Positions 22,836-32,450 are shown, counted from the first letter of the stretch. The stretch is DNA of 64,000 nucleotides from Prosopocoilus inquinatus (GCA_036172665.1 CM069873.1:45230001-45294000); one strand, 5' to 3'. The notes: generated by a model not told the origin, from the sequence alone. Made by a program: numbers and translations.

Positions 22836-24634
22836 GAACAAAGTTTAATCTTGCCGATCCTGACTTTCATATTCCTGCAGAGATTAATATGATACTTGGA
22901 GCATCTTCTTTCTTTGAGATTTTAAAGTCAGACCGGTATTTGCATACGTCTGATAAACTTTATGTTCAAGACACCCACTTCGGCTTTATAATTTGCAGCC
23001 AAAAGGAAGCAAGTTGTACTGATTTGTCTGTAAATCACCTTTCATTCAATCTTATTGATCAACAATATGATAGCATGCTCGAAAGATTTTGGAGTCTTGA
23101 AGAACCTCCTAGTGTTGCACGTCCTTTAACCTATGACGAAAAACAATGTGAATCAATTTTCGAATCAACTACTGCTAGGTTGCCTAGTGGAAGGTTTTGT
23201 GTCAAACTTCCTTTTCGTGAAAACAGACCAAAGTTGGGAGCGTCTCATCAGTTAGCTTACCGACGTTTTTTGTTTCTCGAGAAAAAGCTTTACAAGAATC
23301 CAAACTTCAAAACTGAGTACGTCAAATTCATGTCCGATTATGAATCTCTGGGTCATATGGAAGAAGCTTTGATCAATCCTAGTTCATTGAACTTTGAACA
23401 TTACATTATACCTCATCATGGCGTGTGGCAACAGGGCCCTAATAACAAGAAACTACGCGTTGTTTTCGACGCTTCAGCTAAAAGTGACAATGGAGTTTCT
23501 TTAAATGAAATCCTCCACATCGGCGCTTCTCTTCAAAATGATATCACACAGGTGATCAATAAATTCAGACTTAATCGCTATGTACTGACGGCTGATATCG
23601 AAAAAATGTACCGTCAAACTGAAGTTCATCCAGATCATCATAAGTATCAAATGATCCTTTGGCGAAAATCACAGTGTGAACCAATCAAGTTGTATTATTT
23701 AAAAACTGTGACATACGGGGAATCTTGCTCTCCATATCTTGCTCTTCGAACAATTCAAGAATTAGTGCATCTTGAAGGATCAAATTACCCAGAAGCTGCT
23801 GAATTACTCCTTAACAACAGATACGTCGATGATATAATATTCGGTCATGATGACCTCAAAGAGCTTTCTTTGATTCAATCCGAGATTATCGATTTACCCA
23901 AACTTGGTGGTTTTGAACTAAGAAAGTGGTCGTCAAACAAACCATTCCTTCTCAAACGATTCTCTCCAACTGATCTAGCAAATCCTCTTCACTTTTCGGA
24001 TGAAGGTGATCTTACCATAAAAACGCTAGGTATCGCTTGGCATCCAGTCAATGATATTTTCACGTATCATTTCTCTGTTCCTCATACGTCTTCTTGGACG
24101 AAACGTAGTTTTCTTTTCGAATCGGCTCGATTATATGACCCTCTTGGATGGATTTCACTTGTCATTCTCAAATTCAAATTAATATTTCAAGAAACTTGGG
24201 TAAGACAACTTGATTGGGATGCTCCTTTACCGAATGATCTTCTCAATGAATGGAAAATTCTCCGAAGTGAAATCGAATTACTTCAGAATTTACAAATTCC
24301 TCGCTACTTAGGCATTGGATGTACTGAAATACATGGATTTGCAGATGCATCAAAGATTGCTTATGCCGCTGCGGTCTATGTACGACGGGTAGCCGTCGAC
24401 GGTTCAATCAAAATTCTTTTACTTACGTCCAAAACGAAGTTGGCTCCCATTAAACAGATAAGTATACCGCGACTAGAGTTGTGTGCAGCACAACTCTTAG
24501 CAAAATTAATTAACCATCTTCGAACCAGCCTTCCTGATACCTCTAACATTTCTCTGTCGTCCGATTCAACACTGTACTTGCTTGGATTAAATCATTACCC
24601 AAACGGTGGAATACATTTGTCGGGAATCGAATAA
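22748..24634 (+). CDS. BEL/Pao reverse transcriptase and RNase H
   Basis: Continues the polyprotein after a one-base frame change; homologous sequence starts near PKLIGELPQTE (about 22776). RT motifs: KLRVVFDASAKS, LTADIEKMYRQ with the first catalytic Asp, and YVDD in RYVDDIIFGHDD. The RNase H region begins at EIHGFADASKIAYAAAVY and includes IPRLELCAAQLLAKL. Reverse transcription occurs in the particle using the lysine tRNA primer. The frame breaks again near 24568-24572, and the end of RNase H (WYYISSKHNPADIVSRG) continues in another frame to about 24866. The final 20 residues of this frame are not homologous. Confidence 0.85.
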   Translation: MCACYSTCLPKLIGELPQTETNFSSVDLLRTKFNLADPDFHIPAEINMILGASSFFEILKSDRYLHTSDKLYVQDTHFGFIICSQKEASCTDLSVNHLSFNLIDQQYDSMLERFWSLEEPPSVARPLTYDEKQCESIFESTTARLPSGRFCVKLPFRENRPKLGASHQLAYRRFLFLEKKLYKNPNFKTEYVKFMSDYESLGHMEEALINPSSLNFEHYIIPHHGVWQQGPNNKKLRVVFDASAKSDNGVSLNEILHIGASLQNDITQVINKFRLNRYVLTADIEKMYRQTEVHPDHHKYQMILWRKSQCEPIKLYYLKTVTYGESCSPYLALRTIQELVHLEGSNYPEAAELLLNNRYVDDIIFGHDDLKELSLIQSEIIDLPKLGGFELRKWSSNKPFLLKRFSPTDLANPLHFSDEGDLTIKTLGIAWHPVNDIFTYHFSVPHTSSWTKRSFLFESARLYDPLGWISLVILKFKLIFQETWVRQLDWDAPLPNDLLNEWKILRSEIELLQNLQIPRYLGIGCTEIHGFADASKIAYAAAVYVRRVAVDGSIKILLLTSKTKLAPIKQISIPRLELCAAQLLAKLINHLRTSLPDTSNISLSSDSTLYLLGLNHYPNGGIHLSGIE

Positions 24635-24869
24635 GTCAAATTCATGAACTGTGTCCTAGACTGAAATGGTACTATATTTCATCTAAACACAATCCTGCTG
24701 ACATAGTTTCTCGAGGACTTTCACCTTCTCAAATAATTAATTGTGATCTATGGTGGTCTGGTCCGGAATTTTTAAAAAATCCTGAATTTACTCTTTCATT
24801 AAATGAATCTTTTACTACTACTGATGAAGAAGTCCCCTGTCGTTTGCATACCATATCTTTTGAATCTAG

Positions 24870-26042
24870 TTTTGGATTAATTTTATAGAAAGGTTTTCTA
24901 ATTTTAATCGCCTAGTTAGGACTACTGCTTACATACTTCGCTTCAAAAATCGCTTTCGCAATAAACGTTTTTATTCATCTGTTGTTCTCAGTGCTGAAGA
25001 AATCAAAATATCTTTTGATTTTTTGATAACTCAAGTCCAGTCTTATTACTTCGGTAAGGAAATTGCACAAATCACGCTTAATCAATCTCTTTCAAAATCT
25101 AGCAACATTACCACTCTTTCTCCTTTTATTGATGAGAATAAAGTTCTTCGAGTAGGAGGTAGACTTCAAAACACCAAAATGGATTTTTTTAATCCAAAAC
25201 CAATTCTGTTACCAAACTGTAAATTCAGTACACTTCTTATTCAGAAAACGCATCTTGACACGTTTCATGGTGGTTACAAACTAGTATGTGCTCAGATTCG
25301 ACGGTCCTCTTGGATCATAGGACTTCAAAAAGCTATTAAAAGTCTCATTAAATCTTGCACACGCTGTATCCGATACAAATCCGAAACATCAACTCCTTCA
25401 ATGGGTAATCTCCCTTCCTATCGTGTAAATCCAAGCAAAGCATTTTCTACTGTAGGTCTAGACTTTGCTGGACCATTTGTTCTTCGTCCATACCAAGGAA
25501 GAGGAAAAATTAATGTTAAAGGATATGTAGCATTATTTGTTTGCTGTTCAACAAAGGCCCTCCATTTAGAACTTATTATGAATTTATCTGTACAATCTTT
25601 AATTATGGGGTTTCGACGATTCATAGCACGCCGTGGTCGATGTGAAAAGGTCATAAGTGATAACGGTCGAAATTTTGTTGGTTGTAATAAAATCATGAAG
25701 GAGTTCTTGAGCAACATTTCGACTATCATTGAATCTCCCGAACTTAAAGATTTTTTAGCAAATGGTTTTATTGAATGGCAATTTATTCCCCCATATTCAC
25801 CTCATTTTGGTGGTATCTGGGAAGCAGGTATCAAAACTGTTAAAGGTCATCTTAATCGCATGTTCAATGGAGCTATTCTTACCAATGAAGAAATGCAAAC
25901 AGCCTTGTGTCAAATCGAAAGCATTGTTAATTCTCGGCCATTAACTCCATTGTGTTTTTCTGAATTTGGCGTGCCCATCACTCCCTCGCATCTTTTAACT
26001 GGTGAACCAATGTCACATTTTCCAGAATTTCTCAACTCATGA
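24870..26042 (+). CDS. BEL/Pao integrase
   Basis: Homology runs from about 24870 (ERFSNFNRLVRTT), after a third frame break near 24866 in a T run, through an open frame whose first ATG is at 25023. Zinc-binding residues: H in THLDTFHGG and C in SCTRC. DDE core: Asp in VGLDFAGPF, Asp in VISDNGRNF, Glu in GGIWEAGIKTVKG, so all three catalytic residues are present. It inserts the cDNA with a 5-bp stagger, matching the observed ATGAT duplication. The frame leaves homology near 26028, just before its stop. Confidence 0.85.
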   Translation, partial: FWINFIERFSNFNRLVRTTAYILRFKNRFRNKRFYSSVVLSAEEIKISFDFLITQVQSYYFGKEIAQITLNQSLSKSSNITTLSPFIDENKVLRVGGRLQNTKMDFFNPKPILLPNCKFSTLLIQKTHLDTFHGGYKLVCAQIRRSSWIIGLQKAIKSLIKSCTRCIRYKSETSTPSMGNLPSYRVNPSKAFSTVGLDFAGPFVLRPYQGRGKINVKGYVALFVCCSTKALHLELIMNLSVQSLIMGFRRFIARRGRCEKVISDNGRNFVGCNKIMKEFLSNISTIIESPELKDFLANGFIEWQFIPPYSPHFGGIWEAGIKTVKGHLNRMFNGAILTNEEMQTALCQIESIVNSRPLTPLCFSEFGVPITPSHLLTGEPMSHFPEFLNS

Positions 26043-26379
26043 TGCTTCTGCAACTGTCAGGCTTCGACAAGAAACAATTAGGAACTTAGTCCAAGGATTC
26101 TGGCGCAAGTGGCGTGATGAATACTTGGATACTTTAATGCGCAAACCAAAGTGGACATCTAAATCAAAAATTCCTAATGTAGGTGATATCGTTTTGATAA
26201 AACGTTCATTCGATCCTCCACGTTTTTGGCAAATCGGCAAAATCAATCAAGTTTTTCCTGGACCTGACAACGAAGTGCGAGTTGTTGAAGTTAGAACTGC
26301 AAATAGCAGTAAACGAGAATCAGTACGTAACCTAATACCGTTAATTGTTGATGACGAGCATCAACGGGGGGAAGTATGA
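26002..26379 (+). CDS. BEL/Pao polyprotein C-terminus
   Basis: C-terminal integrase-associated domain (DUF5641-like). QGFWRKWRDEYLDTLMRKPKW is followed by the SH3-like segment GDIVLIKRSFDPPRFWQIGKI. The homologous part starts near 26030 after a fourth frame break. The stop TGA (26377-26379) is the first three bases of the 3' LTR, so coding runs through the polypurine tract to the LTR edge. Confidence 0.75.
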   Translation: MNQCHIFQNFSTHDASATVRLRQETIRNLVQGFWRKWRDEYLDTLMRKPKWTSKSKIPNVGDIVLIKRSFDPPRFWQIGKINQVFPGPDNEVRVVEVRTANSSKRESVRNLIPLIVDDEHQRGEV

Positions 26380-26571
26380 AGAAATGTAAATATTTGTCTT
26401 TTCAAATATGGCTCTAAGGTTGGTGAATTGAACTCACTTGTTATAAATCGTTATATCAAATCTAGAATCTATGTAGAATGTTTGAACTGATGTAAAAAAA
26501 AAGTTGAACTTAAAAAAAATAAACAAACATCAACAGAAAAAAGGTGGAGAATTTTTTTTCTTCTCTCAACA
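26377..26571 (+). repeat. BEL/Pao 3' LTR
   Basis: 195 bp with the same ends as the 5' LTR. It contains an extra CTATGTAGAAT after AGAAT, which looks like a local duplication. Confidence 0.9.
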
Positions 26572-26576
26572 ATGAT

Positions 26577-26825
26577 TGTAATCCATCTCAACAATCAAAA
26601 TCCCAAAAAACTGCTCTGTCTACTCATCATTTTTCCACAGGACATACGTTCGATTTTGACAATGTTAAGATTTTAGATTATGAACCGGTTTTTACAAAAA
26701 GATTAATCTCTGAAATGATTCATATAAAGAATAATAAAAATTCTATAAATTTAAGAACGGACACACAAAATTTAAGTATCATTTACCATAACCTTATCAA
26801 ATATCACACTGTCAATCGGTTGTAA
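26577..26825 (+). pseudogene. Penelope-like GIY-YIG endonuclease, second part
   Basis: Continuation, in phase, of the nuclease severed at 20895. THHFSTGHTFDFDNVKIL carries the conserved histidines, and a catalytic-type Glu lies in KRLISEMIHIK. The frame ends at TAA (26823-26825) shortly before the 3' pLTR. The two halves match across the 5-bp duplication, showing that the BEL element is the younger insertion. Confidence 0.75.
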
Positions 26826-26857
26826 ATTCATTTCTCTTAGGTTGGCCAAACTGACCA

Positions 26858-27152
26858 GACTGACCGTTGTTTTTTCTCTTTTTTACAGCGGCTTGTATCG
26901 GTAAATTTCACCCCAAATCTTTGAATGGTTTGTAGTTATCGTTTTGTTAATCAGAGGTAATAATGTTTTTTTTTTAAATTCTTAGTTGATAGATTCTCAC
27001 AGTTACCTTTTTTTTAGGCTCTGATGAAGGTTTAAAATAAAACCGAAACTAGTCAGCTGAATGATTTAAAATTAATTTGTTTGTCTTAAAAAAAACCCGA
27101 TCAAATACCACGTTTTTCAAAATTTAACAACAGGTCGCCAATTTCATTTTGT
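26858..27152 (+). repeat. Penelope-like 3' pLTR
   Basis: Near-identical to 13884-14199: TTTTACAGCGGCTTGTAT, then CCAAATCTTT, GAAGGTTTAAAATAAAACC and CCACGTTTTTCAAAATTTAAC. A third, inverted copy lies at 13586-13822. Confidence 0.8.
27017..27058 (+). ncRNA. Hammerhead ribozyme motif in the 3' pLTR
   Basis: Same stem I, core, stem II and GTC site as 14045-14086, predicted to cut after 27054. Together with the 5' copy it could release an element-length unit from a read-through transcript. Confidence 0.7.
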
Positions 27153-27164
27153 ATTAAAAAATAA

Positions 27165-27886
27165 AAATAAAAGAAATAAATGAAACTGAAAGAGCTGAAT
27201 ATACAAAAAAAAAATAGTAGAATCTAATAACGAGGAACATGGAAGGATAGGTGAAAGTGATAGTGAATAGTAAAAGGTCGAGCAAATATAAATAATAAAA
27301 GATAAAAGAAAAACGACATTGGTGAATGGTGAATGGAAGCCAGACGGCTACGGCCTACGGCTTAAAATGCGCCCTAGACGGCCAGGGACTTGACCTTATA
27401 CTGTGGAAAAATTTAAAAAGGGAGCTAAAATGTCTGGAATAAAAACTATAGCAAATTAACAGGAGAATAGAAACAGAGAATAAAAAAATTCCGCATAAAA
27501 GACGCGAGGTCAAGATCAAAATATAAAAGCCGACCTAATTAATATAATAAAATTTAAAAGGGAAAATAGTAATAGTTCAATATTAGAGAATTAGACAACA
27601 CATGTGTAAGAAAGAAGCATTTCCATGTTATTGCCTGGACCTGTCAGGTATTTTAGACGTTAGAGATGAAAACTATAGTCTATTTTAGTTACGGCCCTTT
27701 TTCTTTGCTTTTTAATGCAGGTTATGATATGCCTTTTCTTTTCTTTGGACTTCTTCTATTAGAAGTTACTTTCAATATTATTTGTTTGCACCATTTCGGT
27801 AACTTCCTTCGTTATGAACATACGATTTCTGGGGTACCTGTGTATGATTCAAAGCCCTGATAGAAATTTAAAAAATATCTACATAC
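27165..27886. other. Purine-rich remainder of intron 1 of receptor C
   Basis: A- and G-rich to about 27560, resembling 13440-13573 on the other side of the Penelope-like insertion, as expected if the element split one purine-rich tract. A 65-codon frame (27666-27860) has no recognisable domain and I do not regard it as a gene. Confidence 0.4.
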
Positions 27887-28287
27887 CTATATGAAATGAA
27901 CATAACTTAGTGCGGTGGAATTAAAATTTAAAGCATCCTTTTGACGTATAATACCAGCGGAACAAATAATAAAAAGCAGGATGACTGCCTGACTGAGGAT
28001 CCTCCAAAAACCGTGCACTATTTTCCATATTGTCCTTTTTGAGCTGTCGATAGTCAAATGCCCTCCAAATTGAAGCAGTACGGTATTATAATGCAAATAT
28101 TTTACAGGCGCCATAAAACAGAGAAATATAAGAGTTATACTTAAAGGAATTGGAGTAAAAGTAATGCTCCAGTTAGGTATAGCTAATCGTTGATATAATT
28201 AAGTATCCATTTTTTATAAGGTCAGATCATTTCTGTTCTAAAAGTAATTAAACTATTTATAGTTTTTTTTTTTGTATTTTGTATTTT

Positions 28288-28565
28288 CTCCACGACCAGA
28301 AAGTATAAATTAAAAACAATTAAATTCAACTAGGACGCCGCAATTGCATCTGGCACTAACAGTTTTGAAATTCATAGCAATCTGTATTTCGTTGAGCATA
28401 ATTACGGAATAACATTTTATTACTTGTTATAGAATGAAAATACATGCAAAACATGAGAAGCAAGTGTTTTAGAATAAATACTCTATCTCAAAAGTGAGAA
28501 TTTTTACTTTCTATGATTAATAAATAATGATTTCAGAATTATAATATTTACTAATGGTCGTGGAG
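28288..28565. mobile_element. Possible MITE upstream of receptor C
   Basis: CTCCACGACCA (28288-28298) is repeated in inverse orientation as TGGTCGTGGAG (28555-28565), with AAGTA/TACTAA continuing inside. The interior is 278 bp, AT-rich and non-coding. No target duplication is clear, so the class is open. Confidence 0.4.
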
Positions 28566-30458
28566 AAATATTTCTGGTGCCAAATAATTTAGTACTTACT
28601 ATGTCAAAAATTGAAATTATAACAAATCGAACGATAAAATATAAAAAAATATATTTATTTATCATCCAAACCATAACAATTGAATCAAAATTAAACTATT
28701 TTTACGGAGTCCTCTACAATTATTTTATGTATGTTTACTTATCCACACTCAATCAATATTTTGCGAATGATTTATTCCAGTCAAACTGCGTTGAAATGTA
28801 AAAGTGGCCGGTCTTTAGTTACAAGTTTTAACTAATTAATGAATGTTTATTGAAACGATTAACAAGATAATCTTAAATTAGTGTGTTTTGATTACATGTG
28901 AGTATTACTCTGTTTCTGTTTTTAAGCTTAAAAATATTGTCACGAAAGCAAAAAAAAAAAAAAATGGTGGGACTAAAGATAAAAAAACACGTAGCACGTA
29001 AAGGGGTGTTTATTTTAAACTGTAAATTACATTTAAAGATTTGACTAAATTAATTTTTTAGAAAGAATTAAAGTGGCTCTTTCACACTAATCGAGTAAAT
29101 TGGTCTATTATATTTAAACTAAATTAATCGTTACTTGTTCGAAAATATAAACAACTATTACTCGTAGAGTCACTCGTTTGCTTGGTAAAACTGAACATAA
29201 TAATAATTAAAGCTTTCATTCTACCGTCAAAGTATTTTGGCTCTTCATCTGACGCCAGTAAGTCACCGATTGAATGTAAACAGCCGAAATTTTTTACATA
29301 AATTATTTTCCTTCAAATATTAAATGATCTAGCATATCCCTTTTAAATTTCACATGAAGAATTTCGAGTCGCGAATTCAAAATTATTATCAAACTCTAAG
29401 CTAGTATAAAGACTAAACATCCTGTTTGATAGGTACGTTCTTTTGCATGCGAAAACGTTTTAACGCCTACTTAAAAATCGTAGTTACGAAGAAACACACT
29501 AGAGAGTAGCAGCTCCTAGGCTGGTTTTGCAGCGCGAGTGTATTTTTAAACAAAACCTCCAGATGCAAGTTGAGAAGGAAGGTAATCAGTCGGGAAATCG
29601 GTGCGAAGGCGTCAAGTCGTTAAAGAAGTCGTTTTTTGGACCCAATGAAGGTCTGACATGCAGTTCCGGTACCGTGTTTTGTGTGTTTGAGAACCAAGGG
29701 TTGTTTTGTTCAATTCTTTGAAAAATGACCAAGTTTCTTCCCCCTACGTAATTGCCCCCCTCCCCCAAGTAGGAAGATGATTTTTATGAAGTTTAATTGT
29801 TAATGTTAAAATTGAGGAAATTTCTCATAAAATTTGTTCAAATGGTTCGAACAAACTCTTAAACGTCAGTTCGTAATTGAAACAAAATATTTACTTATTC
29901 ATAATAGATGTTTTATCACCCAGAAATGACGGCAAAAGATGTTAGTAAAGACAGTCATATTAACGATGTAACGGTATGCATTAGAAACGTCATTAATTGG
30001 TGATGATATGATTAAATGATCCTTACGGTTCAACATCACCTTTAAATGACGTCAAAAGAACGCCATTCGTCATAAGACTGCTACCTGGGATATGACAAAT
30101 GTTCATTTTCATTTCAGTCGGCACTTTAACGAGCAAGAGCCTTAATAGTTTTTTAATGAAATGCGATTTGCTGATGTAGCATTGTAAATAAGTAAGTGAG
30201 CATACTTGTAAAATTCTAACTAAACAATTTTGTCAATTAAACCTAAAAGACGCGTACTTTTAGGTTTAATTGACAAAATTGTTAAATTAAATTTTGTGTA
30301 CATTCAAAAGTAAAAAAATTCTTTAGAATACAATTTTTCAAACATGACAACATAAAACTAAAATTTACAGGTTAATAAAGATATGTTTATTTATTATTAT
30401 CGAAATATATATTAAAATATTAATGAACAAAATTGGTTGCAATTGTAGTGTCGTTAAT
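28566..30458. other. Intergenic spacer between receptors C and D
   Basis: AT-rich, with only short unsupported frames (for example 28577-28801 and 29527-29721). Apart from the hairpin at 30223-30283 I see no named structure. Confidence 0.4.
30223..30283. repeat. Perfect inverted repeat, 27-bp arms
   Basis: Arms 30223-30249 and 30257-30283 are exact reverse complements (left arm starts AACAATTTTGTCAATTAAAC). They are separated by 7 bp containing the palindrome ACGCGT. No T run follows and no transposon ends are visible. It lies 176 bp downstream of the stop codon of receptor D on the minus strand. Confidence 0.7.
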
Positions 30459-32427
30459 TTAATTACGTTGTGATAATTGGTAAATAACCATGCAGTAGGA
30501 CATTGTAGTTTTTATTACCTGTGAACAAATTACAATTAATAATGTTCTGTTTTGTCAATAAAGTTAAAATAATTTCGAACAGAATTATTATTATTGACTC
30601 AACTGGACAAATGAGCCTGATTTTATAGAAGTATTTAAGAAGAAGTAGGGCGGCAGGTTTAACATCTTGAACTTACCGAAAAAAGTAATTCAAGGTTTAA
30701 AATAAAATATTTCCCAACAGTAAACGTAACTGGTTTGGAAAGATTTTCAATCATAATGCTCATAAGCTTCTTATATTTTTGATTGCAGTCGTACCAAGGC
30801 ATTCATACAAATTCATACAAATTCATTTGCAGTCGATCGTACTAGAATGAATGACAATGAATTTAAGAAAGTCAGTGTCTGGAAAGGCGTCATGGCTCAT
30901 GATATTCACCTCAGACGTGTAAAAGTTTCCAAAATAACAGGAAATTGACATTTGAAAATATAAATAGAGACACGCGAGAAAATAAGGAAGTAAATCTTGT
31001 AGACTCTTACTCTGAAATGGTATTAACATTTTATTTGTTTCGAAACCACAATTTACTTACGGTTAAAATTACAAGGTCCAGGGAAACTAAAATTGACGCC
31101 ATAAACGGCACAAACATGAGCATGATTGGAGAAAAGAAGTCCTCCAAATCAGCGCAAAACGAAAGCAATGACTGATGAAATTTTATCAGTTGGCGCTCGT
31201 TTTTTATTATGTTTTCTTGGAACTTTTTTGACTTAATTGTAACGTATAGTTTACCAAAATTGACTTTGTTCTTGTGATTCCTAAAAAAAATTAATATCTA
31301 CGTTTGTACGTGTTTAAATAAATTGAAATGTAAGATCCCTGCAAGTTTGAATCAAACATTTCCTTCATTAAAAAAAAATAAATAATGCATTTAACAGGTA
31401 GAGGACTTCATACACTCAGAATTGTGCTCTCTTACACCTACTGCTATAACCAACAATATGTGACACTACCTGTATATGTACAAGACGTGCTGTTATTTTA
31501 AATTTATGCTGACCTGTAATTCTTTTGTTCTTGGCCAGAAATAATTTCTCGAAACAGTAGTACCAGTTCTTTTGGCGTATTATTCTGAACCAAAGTGGTG
31601 TAGCATAAATTTTTAATTTCCCAACCTGGAATATGTTTCCTGAATATTATTAATTTTACAATGTTAATAAGAACATAATTCAAGTGCGTCAGGGCCGTAT
31701 TTCTTACCTAATAATTTAAATTGTTGAGTGGTCAGCAGGACGACACAAATGAAAAATATTTCGCTTGGTATCACTTGATTAATAATGGTCCAGATAATAA
31801 CAGATTCAGCAAAAAATGTTAATTCATAATACGGTGACATCGTCCAATATTGTACGGAAGCGACAATAGCAAAGGCAAGCTTCTAAAACAACACAAAATT
31901 AGTTACACACCGGGTGTTTAATTTAACGGGGTTTCTTCAATAGTTGTATACATTAAAACAAGCTTCATACAAAAGTTTCATATTCTCAAGCTCCGCATAA
32001 TTTTAAATAATTTTGAAATGTACAGGGTATCTCAGTTCGCCTCTACGATATCTAAAATCGAACAATCCTTACCGTGTTCTAGAGAAAACCGGCAACAAGT
32101 TAGTAGTTAACCCAATTATCATCAGACATACACACCAAATGACAGTTAATTTATTTGTAATAGACAAGCGCCTTTTCATACTTATTTCCTCCAGTGAAGT
32201 ACTAGTGACGTACTTAAATAAATTATTCATTTGAAGTACTATATTCCTACATCGATTTTCGTATGCACTAAAATAAGTACTTTTAACTATAGTCCACACT
32301 GTGCACACTAGAATGAATTTAATAATGTTAGCAATTCAAAAACAAAAAAAAACAAAAAGTTTTCTTACCGATATAAACGCAATTAAGCGCAATCGAGTTA
32401 AAATCAAATATATCTCGTTCACGTGTA

Positions 32428-32450
32428 ACGTCTACAACCATTGTAGACGT
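32428..32450. repeat. Short inverted repeat inside receptor D exon 1
   Basis: ACGTCTACAA (32428-32437) and TTGTAGACGT (32441-32450) around CCA. It lies immediately beside the 74-bp-arm palindrome and appears to belong to the same rearrangement. Confidence 0.75.

Larger units (their letters stand above)
20896..26571 (+). mobile_element. BEL/Pao LTR retrotransposon
   Basis: Complete-length element of 5676 bp. LTRs are 20896-21078 and 26377-26571 with TG...CA ends. The 5-bp target duplication ATGAT lies at 20891-20895 and 26572-26576. The primer-binding site at 21086-21103 (TGGCGCCCGAGCAGGGAC) suits a lysine tRNA primer. A polypurine tract (GGGGGGAAG) lies just before the 3' LTR. The order is Gag, protease, RT, RNase H, integrase, as in BEL/Pao, with no env-like frame. 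The LTRs differ mainly by an 11-bp insertion in the 3' copy, so insertion was recent, yet about four single-base frame breaks interrupt the polyprotein. Confidence 0.9.
13586..27152 (+). mobile_element. Penelope-like retroelement, interrupted by later insertions
   Basis: Composite element in intron 1 of receptor C. Order: an inverted terminal-repeat copy (13586-13822), a direct terminal repeat (about 13884-14199), the N-terminal coding part (14218 to about 14445), a foreign block of about 5 kb, the reverse transcriptase (about 19455-20818), the endonuclease split by a BEL element, and a 3' terminal repeat (about 26858-27150). Partly inverted, partly direct pLTRs are typical of Penelope-like elements. 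The 12-bp direct repeat ATTAAAAAATAA flanks the whole (13574-13585 and 27153-27164). The repeat is A-rich, so chance is possible, but purine-rich host sequence continues on both outer sides. Reading frames are broken at several points, so this copy is inactive. Confidence 0.75.
7200..28114 (-). pseudogene. Odorant receptor C, stretched by insertions and probably broken
   Basis: Insect odorant receptor of the same eight-exon plan as B. Exons: E1 27887-28114, E2 12528-12762, E3 10910-11082, E4 about 8112-8218, E5 7820-8042, E6 7640-7741, E7 7432-7587, E8 7200-7259. E2 (235), E3 (173), E6 (102), E7 (156) and E8 (60) have exactly the family lengths. Diagnostic parts: VSPYYELTIF and LLTTEQFKLLG (E3), HQSLLKFCADLEDFFSP (E5), NLYGLPWYDCN and PVTLKVGK (E7), TIISYCIVIYQ (E8). 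Intron 1 is about 15 kb and full of nested transposons; intron 2 holds a palindromic array; intron 3 is 2.7 kb. Lesions: a 5-bp tandem duplication (27891-27900, ATGAA twice) makes the end of E1 read into TAG and puts it out of phase. The E4 donor (GTTCAT) is weak and one base off the expected phase. It is the only copy with an intact E3 reading frame. Linking E1 to E2 across the insertions is inference from order and orientation. Confidence 0.65.
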
